DNA of 50,717 nt from an uncultured Pseudomonadota bacterium (GCA_949286215.1 CASDYX010000010.1:1-50717); one strand, 5' to 3'; positions 1 to 9,169 are shown, counted from the first letter of the stretch. Translations and numbers: made by a program. Notes: generated by a model from the sequence alone, not told the origin.

Positions 1-1
1 G

Positions 2-286
2 TGCAAAACCGGATACAATCAAGTCTGTGAAGAATTCGGACCAACCAATGCTAATGATTACTGCCTCAACGGCATCAAATATTACAAATCTTGCAAAACC
101 TGCGGAGATTACGGTTATATGACCTCTTGTCCTACCGGAATTGAATGCTCGTTTGAACAATGCTCCGGAAAATATTTTCCTACCGGAAAATGTGCTTCCG
201 GTTACACCGATATCTCGGATGCTTCGTGTGATTGGTATAAATATTTTATGAACTGCACGACCGCTCCTGAAAGACCTGAAGAATAA
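2..286 (+). CDS. Cys-rich protein, C-terminal part (5' end outside the window)
   Basis: An open frame runs in from the window edge and ends at a TAA at 284-286, giving 94 residues. Eleven are cysteines, in short spacings such as CKTC, SCPTGIEC and EQC, separated by Gly/Tyr/Asp-rich stretches. The next gene has the same style (C-x-D-x-GY followed by further Cys). It could be the tail of a secreted protein with many disulfides; the signal peptide, if any, lies outside the window. I recognise no named family. The stop is 24 bases before the next start, so the two are probably co-transcribed. Confidence is good that it codes, low for function. Confidence 0.7.
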   Translation, partial: CKTGYNQVCEEFGPTNANDYCLNGIKYYKSCKTCGDYGYMTSCPTGIECSFEQCSGKYFPTGKCASGYTDISDASCDWYKYFMNCTTAPERPEE

Positions 287-310
287 CCTTATTTATGAGG
301 AGAAAAAAAT

Positions 311-820
311 ATGAAACTTTCAATTATGCTTTCTGTTGGCGTTTGTGCTTCTTTGTTGGCTTATAACGCTTATTCTTTAACTTGTGGCGCTCAACCCTCT
401 TGTGCCGATTTAGGTTATACTTTAACAAGTACAGCGGATTGCATAGGTGTTCCTTTGAAATGCCCTTTTGATAAAACTAAATATAATTGTGTGACACAAG
501 ATGATATTGTTCCTAAATGGGTTGGAAGCGTCTATCGCGATAAATGGAATGATAGCGGTTCTGGCTATAATTCTTTTACCATGGCTAAAGCAGGTTGTGT
601 TTTAGGCGTTATGGGTGGTGCTGGTGATCGTTATTATATTCGAGTCAATTCTACGGGGGGAACGCCATCATATAACGGAAATGCAACTGATATGCCTATT
701 AGTTATAGTGGAAGTGGACAATTTTTCTTTTGCCTTAAGAAGGGAGAAACTTTTAAATTAACAGAAACTACAGGAAGTTATCCTAAAGATTTTCGTTTTA
801 GAGTAATGTATTATAAATAA
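311..820 (+). CDS. Secreted Cys-containing protein of unknown function
   Basis: A 169-residue protein with a typical signal peptide (Lys at position 3, hydrophobic core to about residue 19, predicted cleavage near residues 21-23). It then has a Cys-rich N-terminal section of about 40 residues with six Cys, including C-x5-C, ADC and KC pairs, related in style to the upstream gene. The remaining ~100 residues are rich in Gly, Ser, Tyr and Asn with three scattered Cys, as in beta-rich exported proteins. A GAGGAG ribosome site sits just upstream of the ATG, and a strong terminator follows. No family is recognised. It is probably periplasmic or surface-exposed, with disulfides as the likely role of the Cys residues (inference). 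Confidence 0.8.
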   Translation: MKLSIMLSVGVCASLLAYNAYSLTCGAQPSCADLGYTLTSTADCIGVPLKCPFDKTKYNCVTQDDIVPKWVGSVYRDKWNDSGSGYNSFTMAKAGCVLGVMGGAGDRYYIRVNSTGGTPSYNGNATDMPISYSGSGQFFFCLKKGETFKLTETTGSYPKDFRFRVMYYK

Positions 821-835
821 CGAAATTGTGAGTAG

Positions 836-867
836 AAAAAAGCCCTCTAAACAGAGGGCTTTTTTTT
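836..867. terminator. Bidirectional terminator between the secreted-protein gene and alaS
   Basis: A perfect 8-bp stem, AGCCCTCT/AGAGGGCT, has a 4-base loop, an A-run before it and a T-run after it, so it can work on both strands. The alaS stop codon lies within the T-run. Confidence 0.9.
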
Positions 868-3496
868 AGATTGCTTTTTTGACAGCTTCGATGGCATCGG
901 TGATTTTGTCACCATTCGGGCCACCGGCCTGAGCCATATCAGGACGTCCGCCGCCACCTTGGCCACCAACGGCTTGAGAGGCTTTCTTGACCAAGTCAAT
1001 TGCCGAATATTTTTCGGTCAAATCTTTGGTGACGCCCACCACGATTGAGGCTTTATCATCTTTATTGGAAGCTAGCACCACAATACCAGAGCCAAGTTCG
1101 GGGGTAATCTCATCAATAAAGGCTTTTAATTCTTTGGGGTGGACATTCGGAATGGCGCGACCCACAAATTTGACACCATTGATGAGTTCAAAATTTTCAC
1201 GATTGTCGGCAGCTTTGTTGCTGGCAAAACGTTTTTTCAGCTCAAACATATCGTTTTCGAGTTTTTTCTTTTCTTCTAAGAGTTGTTTTACTCTCTTTTC
1301 CAAATCATTAGGGCTGGTTTTGAGTAAATTACCAACAGCGTGGAGTTTATCTTCCATCTCTTGAACGAATTGTTCGGCACCGTGTCCGGTTAAGCACTCT
1401 AAACGACGAACGCCTGCTGAAACGGCACTTTCAGATATAATATTGAAATAGCCGATATCTCCGGTTTCTTTGACGTGTGTACCGCCGCAAAGTTCTCTTG
1501 AGAAGACTTCTTTATCATCGCCCATGGAGACAACGCGGACTTCTTCGCCGTATTTTTCACCAAACAGAGCCATGGCACCGGATTTAATGGCTTCATCTTG
1601 AGACATTAAAGCGGTGGTAACATGGTAGTTTTGGCGGATGGCGTTGTTGACAATATTTTCAACCTGACGAATCTCTTCGGCTGTGATTTGTTTGGGGTGA
1701 GATAAGTCAAAACGCATTCTTTCAGCTGAAACGTATGAACCTTTTTGTGCAACGTGATTGCCTAATACATCACGCAAAGCACGGTGGAGTAGGTGCGTAA
1801 CCGAGTGGTTAGCGCAAATGTTTTTGCGATTTTGTTCAGCTACTTGGAAAGTTAAAACATCTCCAACTTTGACGCTGCCTTTGATGAGTTTGCACAAGTG
1901 GGCTGAAATGCCATCTAATTTCTTTTTAACATCCAAAACTTGGATGGTGACATCATCACTGCTGATTAAACCAATGTCACCGACTTGGCCGCCCATTTCG
2001 GCATAAAACGGAGTTTGGTTGGCAATTAACCAAAATTCACCGCGGCTGACGACATTAAGTGATTCATTGTTGACAACCAAAGCCGTAACTTGACCGTCAG
2101 CTTTCAAGGTGTTGTAGCCCAAGAATTCGGTTGCTCCGACTTTTTCTTGAATCTCAAACCAAACTTTTTCCGTGCCGGCATCACCGGAACCTGCCCAGCT
2201 TTTACGGGCTTCGGCTTTTTGTTTGGCCATGGCGTCATCAAAACCTTTGGTGTCAACAGAGATGTTTTTGTTGCGCAAAGCATCTTGTGTGAGGTCAAGT
2301 GGGAAACCATAAGTATCATAGAGTTTGAAAGCGACCGAACCGCTTAATTCATCACCGGATTTAAGATTTGCCGTTTCTTCATCCAAAATGCGAAGACCTT
2401 TATCCAGAGTTTTGATGAAGCGGCTTTCTTCGGTCTTAATTGTTTCGCTGATGAGAGCTTGAGCACGATAGAGTTCGGGATAAGCTTCGCCCATTTCTCT
2501 TTGTAAAGAGGGCAGAAGTTTATAAATCATCGGTTCATGGATACCAAGCAGTTGAACATGGCGCATGGCTCTGCGCATAATACGACGCAAAACATAGCCG
2601 CGACCTTCATTGGTCGGTAAAACACCGTCGGCAATCAAAAAGCTCATGGCGCGCAAGTGGTCGGCAATAACATTGAAGGAAGATTTCAGAGGTCCTTCAG
2701 GGTCGGCGCCGGTGAGCTTGGAAATATCGTTTATCAGGTTTTTGAACAAGTCAATTTCATAGTTAGAGTGAACGCCTTGCAAAATGGCAGACATTCTCTC
2801 CAAACCCATGCCGGTATCAATACAACGTTGCTTTAATGGAATTCGGCTGCCGTCGGGTAAGTCTTCAAATTCATCGAAAACCAAGTTCCAAATTTCAATC
2901 CAGCGGTCGCCGTCTTCTTCAGGTGTGCCGGGGAGGCCGCCCCAAACTTCGGGACCATGGTCATAGAAAATCTCAGAGCAATAACCGCAAGGTCCGGTAT
3001 CACCCATTTGCCAGAAGTTGTCTTTGGTGGAAATACCGATAATGCGGTCTTCAGGTAAACCAGAGACTTTACGCCAGATGTTGCGAGAAACATCATCGGT
3101 GTGATATACGGTAACGGCTAGGCGCTCTTTCGGAATACAAAACTCTTTAGTAACCAGTTCCCAAGCCCAAGCAATGGCATCTTCTTTGAAGTAATCACCG
3201 AAAGAAAAGTTACCCAACATTTCAAAAAATGTGTGGTGTCTGACATCGTATCCGACAGAATCCAAGTCATTGTGTTTGCCACCGGCTCGAACAGATTTTT
3301 GGGAAGTCGTCGCTCGTGTATAGTCGCGTTTTTCGTTGCCGGTGAAAATGTTTTTGAATTGAACCATTCCGGAGTTGGTGAACATCAAGGTCGGATCATT
3401 GTCCGGTACAAGTGATGAGGACGGAATGATTTTATGGTCGTGTTTTGCAAAGAAATTTAAGTATGTATTTCTTATATCTTTTAGCGTTGTTGTCAT
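866..3496 (-). CDS. alaS: Alanyl-tRNA synthetase
   Basis: Charges tRNA-Ala with alanine in the cytoplasm and edits mischarged Ser/Gly. At 876 residues it matches the usual bacterial length. Visible in order: the class II catalytic core with the N-terminal motif around TNSGMVQFK and a GMGLERM motif near residues 229-235; the editing domain with HSVTHLLH around residues 560-570 and ELCGGTH around 665 (the zinc-binding Cys/His set); a coiled stretch; and the C-terminal DHHA1 domain ending in a Gly-rich [20 protein letters not shown] segment. It is downstream of tspO on the same strand, 85 bases apart, and probably has its own promoter. Several antisense frames within it are shadows. Confidence 0.98.
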   Translation of the reverse strand: MTTTLKDIRNTYLNFFAKHDHKIIPSSSLVPDNDPTLMFTNSGMVQFKNIFTGNEKRDYTRATTSQKSVRAGGKHNDLDSVGYDVRHHTFFEMLGNFSFGDYFKEDAIAWAWELVTKEFCIPKERLAVTVYHTDDVSRNIWRKVSGLPEDRIIGISTKDNFWQMGDTGPCGYCSEIFYDHGPEVWGGLPGTPEEDGDRWIEIWNLVFDEFEDLPDGSRIPLKQRCIDTGMGLERMSAILQGVHSNYEIDLFKNLINDISKLTGADPEGPLKSSFNVIADHLRAMSFLIADGVLPTNEGRGYVLRRIMRRAMRHVQLLGIHEPMIYKLLPSLQREMGEAYPELYRAQALISETIKTEESRFIKTLDKGLRILDEETANLKSGDELSGSVAFKLYDTYGFPLDLTQDALRNKNISVDTKGFDDAMAKQKAEARKSWAGSGDAGTEKVWFEIQEKVGATEFLGYNTLKADGQVTALVVNNESLNVVSRGEFWLIANQTPFYAEMGGQVGDIGLISSDDVTIQVLDVKKKLDGISAHLCKLIKGSVKVGDVLTFQVAEQNRKNICANHSVTHLLHRALRDVLGNHVAQKGSYVSAERMRFDLSHPKQITAEEIRQVENIVNNAIRQNYHVTTALMSQDEAIKSGAMALFGEKYGEEVRVVSMGDDKEVFSRELCGGTHVKETGDIGYFNIISESAVSAGVRRLECLTGHGAEQFVQEMEDKLHAVGNLLKTSPNDLEKRVKQLLEEKKKLENDMFELKKRFASNKAADNRENFELINGVKFVGRAIPNVHPKELKAFIDEITPELGSGIVVLASNKDDKASIVVGVTKDLTEKYSAIDLVKKASQAVGGQGGGGRPDMAQAGGPNGDKITDAIEAVKKAI

Positions 3497-3581
3497 GGTT
3501 AATTTTACTTCCCAAAAAATTAATTATTTAAACCTTCCTTTTTTTATTGTATTTTGGGCTAAGAGTCTAGTAAAATTTTCA

Positions 3582-4064
3582 TTAAAATTCAATTATACTT
3601 CCGTAAGTGTAAACAAAAGTTGAATTCAAAAATGTGGCATAGCACATCCAAGCAAAACCAAGCCAATTCAGATGCCCGGCCATGGGGGCTATTTTGTGAA
3701 AAGATTGTATCATCTTAAAGAACACAATATCTAATGCGATAATGATGACTAAGCCCACGCTCAGCAAACCTTCGCTGAAATATGCCCAGCACCATACAAT
3801 TTGCAAAAACAGCTGCGAGATAAACAAAATCACGGCACGCTTTTTTAAGTGTGAAGCGGTGTTGAGAACCATAAAGAATGAGATAATCATCAGCGCGTAG
3901 ATGAGTGTCCACATCGGAGAAAAGACCCAGTTCGGCGGTGTACCGAAAGGTTTTTCATAACCATTATACCAGCCTTCAATGCCAATATGCGTAAATATGC
4001 CGCAGAGCCAAGCTGCTACCATAACCAATAATGTTGAATAGATGAATTTAAGAATCGCTTGCAT
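3582..4064 (-). CDS. tspO: TspO/MBR family membrane protein
   Basis: A 160-residue polytopic membrane protein with about five hydrophobic segments. The family signature is clear in the KPFGTPPNWVFSPMWTLIYALM region near residues 38-59 (Pro-Pro, Trp-x-Phe, Pro-x-Trp). Late aromatic residues, including WCWAYF near residue 91 and the helix ending MCYATFLN, fit the porphyrin/cholesterol-binding family. Bacterial TspO binds porphyrins and is linked to tetrapyrrole or stress responses; that role here rests on family knowledge. Length is normal. An AAGGAGAAAAACC-type ribosome site precedes the ATG. alaS follows on the same strand. Confidence 0.92.
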   Translation of the reverse strand: MQAILKFIYSTLLVMVAAWLCGIFTHIGIEGWYNGYEKPFGTPPNWVFSPMWTLIYALMIISFFMVLNTASHLKKRAVILFISQLFLQIVWCWAYFSEGLLSVGLVIIIALDIVFFKMIQSFHKIAPMAGHLNWLGFAWMCYATFLNSTFVYTYGSIIEF

Positions 4065-4157
4065 GGTTTTTCTCCTTATTTTTGACGCTGTTTTAAAGAT
4101 AATCTTAAGTCAGAAAATTTCAAGGAAAGAAAAATTGCGAAATTTTGTAGAAAAAAC

Positions 4158-4185
4158 TTGAAATTTTGTCAAATACAGGTATTAT
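4158..4185 (+). promoter_or_regulatory. Putative sigma70 promoter for the RNase J gene
   Basis: TTGAAA at 4158-4163 and TATTAT at 4180-4185, 16 bases apart, lie 35 bases before the start codon and just after the divergent tspO start region. Inferred by consensus match only. Confidence 0.5.
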
Positions 4186-4219
4186 ATAGGCATTAATCTT
4201 GATATTTGCAGGAGGCGTT

Positions 4220-6193
4220 ATGTCTAAAAAATTGCAACCCAATCTGACTAAATGGCACAAAGCCGCGGTGAAAAAAATTGAACCCGGTACCAAAGTTGAA
4301 TTTATCGGCGGTGTGAACAAAGACCGTATCGGTGGTAACTGTATGGTGATTGAGCACACAAACGAAGCTTTGGAGACAAAGCGAGTGATGTTTGATTTGG
4401 GCTGTATTTTTGCGCCTTACGAATCGGGATTTAGTACGGCTTATCCGGATATTGGGGAATATTTTGACCGGATTGATCCTGTAACCAAGCAAGAAATTAA
4501 AGCTAAAAAACCGGTGGCGATTATTTGTTTGACGCATGCGCATGAAGACCATATCGGTGCATTGATTAATTATGTGCGTATGGGCTATGAGCTTCCGCCG
4601 ATTAAGGCAAGTGCTTTTACCCGCAGTTTAATCTCTAAAGCTTTTTTGCAGTTGGGAATGCAACCGCCGTTTATTGAAAAGATTAATCCCGGTGATAAAA
4701 TTTTAGTAGGTCAAGATATTGAAATAGAACCATTTAGCGTCAGCCACAGTGTGGTTGATGCTTTGGGTTTCCATACTTTGACCAAAGTGAATGGAAAGCC
4801 TTCTGCCGGCATTATTAATAACGGTGACTTCTTAGTCGAAGAAAATATGCCGGTGGGCAAAAGTTTTAGTTTTGAGCAATATCAAGATTTATTAAAAAGA
4901 AAACTCACAACCAATGTTCAAATCGACTCAACCTCCACCGTGCCGAATGGAAAAGATAGAATCGGTTTTGAAAAGGCGGTCGAAAATACCTATAATGTTG
5001 TTAAAGCTAATCCGGATAGAAATTTGATTATTTCTCCGGTGATTTCACGCAGTGTTGAAAATATTGCCATTGATATTGAAGTGGCAAAGAAATTAAACAC
5101 TAAAGTTTACTTGGACGGAAAATGGCTGCAACTGGTTAAGCAAGCCATGACCGATAGCGGACATCTGGATTTTGATAAATTTGTGTACAGCGGTACCTTA
5201 GATGAATATCTCAATGATAAGAATGTTAAACCGAAATATGTGGTTGCAACCGGTGCTTTTGCTCAAGGATTGGAAGAATATAACCACAACAAAGGAGATT
5301 TGGCAAATATTCCGATGGCTTCGGTCACATTAATGGCTTTGGATTTGCACAAAACCATTCGGGTTGGAAAAAATACGCTCATTTTGGCAAGACAGAGAAT
5401 TATTGATGATATTAACGGGAAAACCGGTCCTGAGATGTTGCAACGCTTGGCTGCCAAGGGTGCTAAAGTGGTGATGACACCATCTTCTCACAAAATTGCC
5501 AATTTTGAAGAAGTACAAATGCAAGATTCAGGACATATTAATGCCAAGGCTTTGGGAAGTTTGATTGATGTTATTAAAACTTATGCTCCGAATGCAGTTT
5601 ATACGCCAATTCACGGTAATCCCGAACAATGCGAAAATACCAAACGAATTATTGAAGCTCATGGCGGAAAAGTTGTTTTGGCTCAAAATCAAGAAGTGAT
5701 GCAAGTAGGACAAAACAGAACTGTTAATGAGCCCAAACCCTTTGAACCAATGACTTGGATTGGTGTGAAAGTGATTTATCAAAACCCAATTCACCCAGAT
5801 CCGAATATTCCGCAAGAAGGGATTACGGAATTTTGGCGGATTGATGAAAACTATATGCCAATTGAAAAATTAATGGAGATTGAAAATACGCCGGTTACTA
5901 AAGGTCCTTATTCGACACGTTTTGTCTCCAGCAGTCAAAATATGTTGGATGATACGATGACTGAATTGCCTCTCGAGGATGAACCTCAGCATTTGTCGCC
6001 CAAAGAATTAAAATATGGTACTCATCGCTCGAAAAGAAGACGTGAGGCGGGCGAAAATGGCGGAAAAATGACCAAGAAAGAGTGGAAAAAAGCTAAAGCT
6101 ATGCAAGCAATTGAAGCTTATAAAAAATCTTTAGAGAAGAATAAATTAAATAGTATTCAAATTCTGAAGATGAATAAAGGCAGAAATTCTTGA
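4220..6193 (+). CDS. rnj: Divergent ribonuclease J (metallo-beta-lactamase/beta-CASP RNase)
   Basis: A 657-residue protein starting at the ATG at 4220, chosen because a consensus AGGAGG site lies directly upstream; an in-frame ATG 21 bases earlier lacks one. The HxHxDH zinc motif (HAHEDH, residues 106-111) is intact. Later metal and beta-CASP positions fit too: SHS, NNGDF, DSTST, ATGAF, DSGH and PIHGN. The RNase J family carries out 5'-3' exonuclease and endonuclease RNA turnover in the cytoplasm. It is unusual: longer than the common ~555 residues, with a GGVNKDRIGGN loop where the family usually has GGLGEIGKN, and a basic C-terminal tail of ~100 residues rich in Lys/Arg. A related beta-CASP enzyme with another substrate is possible. 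A terminator follows. Confidence 0.85.
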   Translation: MSKKLQPNLTKWHKAAVKKIEPGTKVEFIGGVNKDRIGGNCMVIEHTNEALETKRVMFDLGCIFAPYESGFSTAYPDIGEYFDRIDPVTKQEIKAKKPVAIICLTHAHEDHIGALINYVRMGYELPPIKASAFTRSLISKAFLQLGMQPPFIEKINPGDKILVGQDIEIEPFSVSHSVVDALGFHTLTKVNGKPSAGIINNGDFLVEENMPVGKSFSFEQYQDLLKRKLTTNVQIDSTSTVPNGKDRIGFEKAVENTYNVVKANPDRNLIISPVISRSVENIAIDIEVAKKLNTKVYLDGKWLQLVKQAMTDSGHLDFDKFVYSGTLDEYLNDKNVKPKYVVATGAFAQGLEEYNHNKGDLANIPMASVTLMALDLHKTIRVGKNTLILARQRIIDDINGKTGPEMLQRLAAKGAKVVMTPSSHKIANFEEVQMQDSGHINAKALGSLIDVIKTYAPNAVYTPIHGNPEQCENTKRIIEAHGGKVVLAQNQEVMQVGQNRTVNEPKPFEPMTWIGVKVIYQNPIHPDPNIPQEGITEFWRIDENYMPIEKLMEIENTPVTKGPYSTRFVSSSQNMLDDTMTELPLEDEPQHLSPKELKYGTHRSKRRREAGENGGKMTKKEWKKAKAMQAIEAYKKSLEKNKLNSIQILKMNKGRNS

Positions 6194-6213
6194 GTAAATC
6201 TTAAAATAAATTG

Positions 6214-6252
6214 CAAATAGGGCATTGAAAGAGTATGCTCTATTTGTTTTTT
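6214..6252 (+). terminator. Terminator after the RNase J gene
   Basis: Stem CAAATAG/CTATTTG extended by GCA/TGC, followed by six T. It separates rnj from the sfsA-like gene. Confidence 0.8.
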
Positions 6253-6268
6253 ATAGGAAAGAGAGAGT

Positions 6269-6967
6269 ATGAATTTTGGGTCTGAATTGATAAAAGGGGA
6301 AATTATCAGGTGTTATAAGAATTTGATTTTGGATGTGAAAATCAATTCAGATGAGATTGTTGCGGCTTTTTGTCCTGAATTAGATGCTAAGCAAAATCTT
6401 TATAAAGTCGGAACGATTGTTTGGTTATTGCCCATAAATAAAACGAGTAATCGTCTTAAATATGAAGCCGTTATGGTGCAAAAAGATGGTGCTTTGGTTA
6501 TGATTAGCCCAAATTATGCACAAATATTGGTTAAAGAGGCTTTTGAAAAAGGTTTATTACAAGAGTTTTCTCGTTATACCAAATTGAGAACAATCGGAAC
6601 GGGCGAAAATATTAAATATGCTAATTTGGAATTTTCAAATGAAAATGAAGAATTGGCTTATGTTTATGCCGTTAGTATTTATAATAAGCAAGGTGCTAAT
6701 GTGGTATTTCCGTCGTTTTTGAATTTTTTTGAGATGTCGATGTTTGGTGAATTTGCCAATTTGCGTAAAATGGGATATGACACATATGTTTTGTTGATTG
6801 TTCCGAGAATGGACTGTCAGGATATTAAATTTAGCTGGACAATCGAGCCCGCTGCCGCAGCCAGAATTTTTGACGAAGCAAAAAACGGCTTGAAATTTTG
6901 CGGTTATGGTTGCACTATTGATGATAAAAGTATAAACATTACTCAAAGTATGAATATTTTGTATTAG
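6269..6967 (+). CDS. SfsA-like protein with a probably lost nuclease active site
   Basis: 232 residues, the usual SfsA length. SfsA landmarks are visible: RCYKNLILDV near residue 14 (family RYKRFLADV), FCPELDA (family CPN), GTIVWLLPINKTSNRLKY (family GDTVW..SDN..RKY) and ILVKEAF (family NRLTKEA). Its position directly before map and radC is the classical alphaproteobacterial place for sfsA, which supports the call. The key family segment ExKSVTL, which carries the catalytic Glu and Lys, reads YVYAVSIY here, and the Asp of the preceding IDF motif is also not evident. Nuclease activity is therefore doubtful, although the DNA/RNA-binding fold may remain. SfsA is a DNA-binding nuclease, first named for sugar fermentation effects. 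The homology call is by eye. Confidence 0.72.
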   Translation: MNFGSELIKGEIIRCYKNLILDVKINSDEIVAAFCPELDAKQNLYKVGTIVWLLPINKTSNRLKYEAVMVQKDGALVMISPNYAQILVKEAFEKGLLQEFSRYTKLRTIGTGENIKYANLEFSNENEELAYVYAVSIYNKQGANVVFPSFLNFFEMSMFGEFANLRKMGYDTYVLLIVPRMDCQDIKFSWTIEPAAAARIFDEAKNGLKFCGYGCTIDDKSINITQSMNILY

Positions 6968-6977
6968 GAGATTTAAA

Positions 6978-7784
6978 TTGGAAATCAAAAGAAAAGACGG
7001 CATTATGATTCACGATAAAGCCGGATTTGAAGGAATGAGAAAAGCCGGAAAAGTAGCTGCGGAATGTTTGGATTATATTACTCCTTTCGTGCAAGTCGGT
7101 GTGACTACAGGTGAACTCGATGATAAGTGTCGGGAGTTCCTTATTTCTAAAGGGGCAATTCCTGCATGCTTAGGATATCATGGTTATCCGAAGTCAACTT
7201 GTATTTCCATTAATCATGTGATTTGTCACGGTATTCCTGATATGGAACATAAGTTAGCTGACGGCGATATCTTAAATATTGATGTCACAGCTATTGTTGA
7301 TGGTTGGTATGGTGATACCAGTCGAATGTATTATGCCGGTAAGCCAAAACTCAAAGCTACACGCTTGTGCGATGTGACCTATGAGTGCATGATGCGCGGT
7401 ATTGATGTGGTTAAACCCGGTGTGCATTTTGGGGATATCGGTTATGTGATTGCCGAATATGCTCACAAATACGGTTATGGCGTGGTTGATATGTTTTGCG
7501 GTCATGGTTTGGGAAAAGTTTTTCATGATGCACCGAATGTTATGCATATTGCTCGCAAAGGAACCGGTCCGATTATGGAAGAGGGGATGTTCTTTACCAT
7601 TGAACCAATGATTAATATCGGTAAACCAGATGGTTTTATCTTGAAAAACGGTTGGACGGCCGTAACTCGTGATAAATCTTTATCTGCTCAATTTGAGCAT
7701 TCTTTAGGCGTTACTAAAGATGGTTATGAAGTATTTACTTATTCTCCTAAAGGATTGGATAAACCTCCTTATAAAATTGACTAA
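6978..7784 (+). CDS. map: Methionine aminopeptidase type I
   Basis: Removes the initiator Met from nascent proteins. With a TTG start the protein has 268 residues; TTG is chosen because TAGGAG lies 7 bases upstream and the N-terminal extension is normal for the family. An ATG nine codons in is an alternative. Metal ligands are all visible: Asp in NIDVTAIVDG, Asp in WYGDTSR, His in GHGLGKVFH, Glu in FFTIEPM and Glu in QFEHSLGVT; the substrate His is in PNVMH. It lies between sfsA-like and radC with 10- and 5-base gaps, so the three form one transcription unit. Confidence 0.97.
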   Translation: MEIKRKDGIMIHDKAGFEGMRKAGKVAAECLDYITPFVQVGVTTGELDDKCREFLISKGAIPACLGYHGYPKSTCISINHVICHGIPDMEHKLADGDILNIDVTAIVDGWYGDTSRMYYAGKPKLKATRLCDVTYECMMRGIDVVKPGVHFGDIGYVIAEYAHKYGYGVVDMFCGHGLGKVFHDAPNVMHIARKGTGPIMEEGMFFTIEPMINIGKPDGFILKNGWTAVTRDKSLSAQFEHSLGVTKDGYEVFTYSPKGLDKPPYKID

Positions 7785-7789
7785 CAAAT

Positions 7790-8524
7790 ATGACTACTCA
7801 AAAAGATATTTCTGACAATAAAGAGAAAGTTCCAGATTATTATGGGCACAGAAAACGTTTGAAAGAGCGTTTTCTGTTAGGCGGTGGGCGTGATATGCCT
7901 GATTATGAATTGTTGGAACTCTTGTTAATGCTCTCAATTCCCAGAAAAGATGTTAAACCTTTGGCTAAGCAGCTCTTGGCTAAGTTTGGCAGCTTTTCTG
8001 CGGTGATTAATGCGCCGGCTGCCGCTCTTTATGAAGTATCCGGCATTAAGGAAAGCAGTTATATTGTCTTTAATATTGTCCGTGAAGCCGCCGTTCGTTC
8101 AAGTTGGGATAGTTTGAAAAATCAAGATGCTCCGGTTATTAATAACTGGGATGCAATGCTGGATTACTGCCGGACGGCAATCGGTCATAAGGATGTGGAA
8201 GAATTTCGTATTATTTTCTTGGATGTTAAGTTGAAAGTTATTGGGGAGGAAGTGCAACAAAGAGGTACAATTAACCAAGTGGCTATTCATCCCAGAGAAG
8301 TTATTAAATCCGCTATGCTTCATGGAGCCAGAGCTATTATATTGGTTCATAATCATCCCTCGGGTGATGTGACCCCATCGCGTGCAGATATGGAAATTAC
8401 TAATAAAATCAATGTGGCAGCTGCTGCAGTTGGTATTAAATTGTTTGATCATTTGATTGTCAGCAATAGCGGTTATTATAGTTTTCAGGAAAAAGGTTTA
8501 ATTACTGAACCAAAAATTATATAA
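7790..8524 (+). CDS. radC: RadC family JAB/MPN-domain protein
   Basis: 244 residues, the normal RadC length. An N-terminal helix-hairpin-helix-like region (DYELLELLL, then KQLLAKFGSF) is followed by the JAMM-type metal motif HNHPSGDVTPSRAD and the preceding PREVIKSAMLHGA helix. The family was long annotated as DNA repair, but its real activity is unsettled; a metal-dependent hydrolase fold is certain from the motif. It starts 5 bases after map, without an obvious ribosome site, suggesting translational coupling. A short palindrome, AAAATGC-TT-GCATTTT, covers its stop codon. Confidence 0.95.
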   Translation: MTTQKDISDNKEKVPDYYGHRKRLKERFLLGGGRDMPDYELLELLLMLSIPRKDVKPLAKQLLAKFGSFSAVINAPAAALYEVSGIKESSYIVFNIVREAAVRSSWDSLKNQDAPVINNWDAMLDYCRTAIGHKDVEEFRIIFLDVKLKVIGEEVQQRGTINQVAIHPREVIKSAMLHGARAIILVHNHPSGDVTPSRADMEITNKINVAAAAVGIKLFDHLIVSNSGYYSFQEKGLITEPKII

Positions 8525-8587
8525 AAATGCTTGCATTTTATTTTATTTGAGGTAATTTATTTTTCGTGTTAAGAATCGCAAGGTCAA

Positions 8588-8664
8588 CGGGACATAGCTC
8601 AGCCTGGTAGAGCGCTTGCTTTGGGAGCAAGATGCCGACGGTTCGAATCCGCCTGTCCCGACCA
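8588..8664 (+). tRNA. tRNA-Pro (TGG anticodon)
   Basis: A 77-base cloverleaf with acceptor CGGGACA/TGTCCCG, anticodon stem CTTGC/GCAAG with loop TTTGGGA (anticodon TGG), T-loop GTTCGAATC, and encoded CCA. Confidence 0.97.
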
Positions 8665-8686
8665 CCTAGATTCTTTTTTTTCAGAT

Positions 8687-8763
8687 GCGCCCTTAGCTCA
8701 GCTGGATAGAGCAACAGCCTTCTAAGCTGTGGGTCAGACGTTCGAATCGTCTAGGGCGCGCCA
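8687..8763 (+). tRNA. tRNA-Arg (TCT anticodon)
   Basis: A 77-base cloverleaf with acceptor GCGCCCT/AGGGCGC, anticodon stem ACAGC/GCTGT with loop CTTCTAA (anticodon TCT), T-loop GTTCGAATC, and encoded CCA. It is 22 bases after tRNA-Pro and probably on the same transcript. Confidence 0.97.
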
Positions 8764-8764
8764 T

Positions 8765-8796
8765 AAAAAAAGCCTCCATCAGCGGAGGCTTTTTTT
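8765..8796 (+). terminator. Terminator after the tRNA-Pro/tRNA-Arg pair
   Basis: A 13-bp stem (A7 GCCTCC / GGAGGC T7) with a 6-base loop begins right after the CCA end. Its symmetry allows use on both strands. Confidence 0.9.
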
Positions 8797-8840
8797 ATGG
8801 CGCGGTGAAGGTTGGTTAACGTGCTCAGCCGCGATAGCGG

Positions 8841-9098
8841 TTAAACGCGGCGCGTTTAATCGCATGACTTAGCTGTTTTGGTGTTCGTGCCTAGACACCG
8901 CGATGCTGCCTTTTTCTTTGCTCAATCATTGAGACTTGAGTTTTTTTATAAACGCGGCGCGTTTAATCGCCAAGCGTAGCACTCTTGACCGCACAAATTG
9001 ATGACACGTCTATTTATGCCCTGAAAACGCGTTGCTCTCTCCTTTATCTGTCGTAAATGTAGCGTGTTTAATCGTACAAATGTAGCGCGTTTGATTGC
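8841..9098. repeat. Decayed repeat cluster in a gene-free stretch (8797-9134)
   Basis: No credible gene lies here. A core CGCGTTTAATCG recurs at 8851, 8958, 9063 (as CGTGTTTAATCG) and 9086 (as CGCGTTTGATTG). The first three are spaced 107 and 105 bases. Positions 8843-8863 and 8950-8970 are identical over 21 bases, and 9055-9074 matches 9078-9097 at 17 of 20. The first copy lies in a perfect inverted repeat, TTAAACGCG-G-CGCGTTTAA (8841-8859). Weaker similarity continues between the copies, as in an old tandem array of ~106-bp units. Function unknown. Confidence 0.75.
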
Positions 9099-9134
9099 AA
9101 AAATTGGTGATATGGCTGTTTGAGATTAACAAAT

Positions 9135-9169
9135 AAAAATCCCCTTTGATTTTTTCAAAGGGGATTTTT
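9135..9169. terminator. Bidirectional terminator after the Cys/His-rich gene
   Basis: Stem AAAAATCCCCTTTGA/TCAAAGGGGATTTTT with a short T loop, placed directly after the minus-strand stop codon at 9187. Confidence 0.9.

Noticed and set aside
8841..9098. A CRISPR array
   Set aside because: Only four degenerate copies with unequal spacing (107, 105, 23) and no cas genes.
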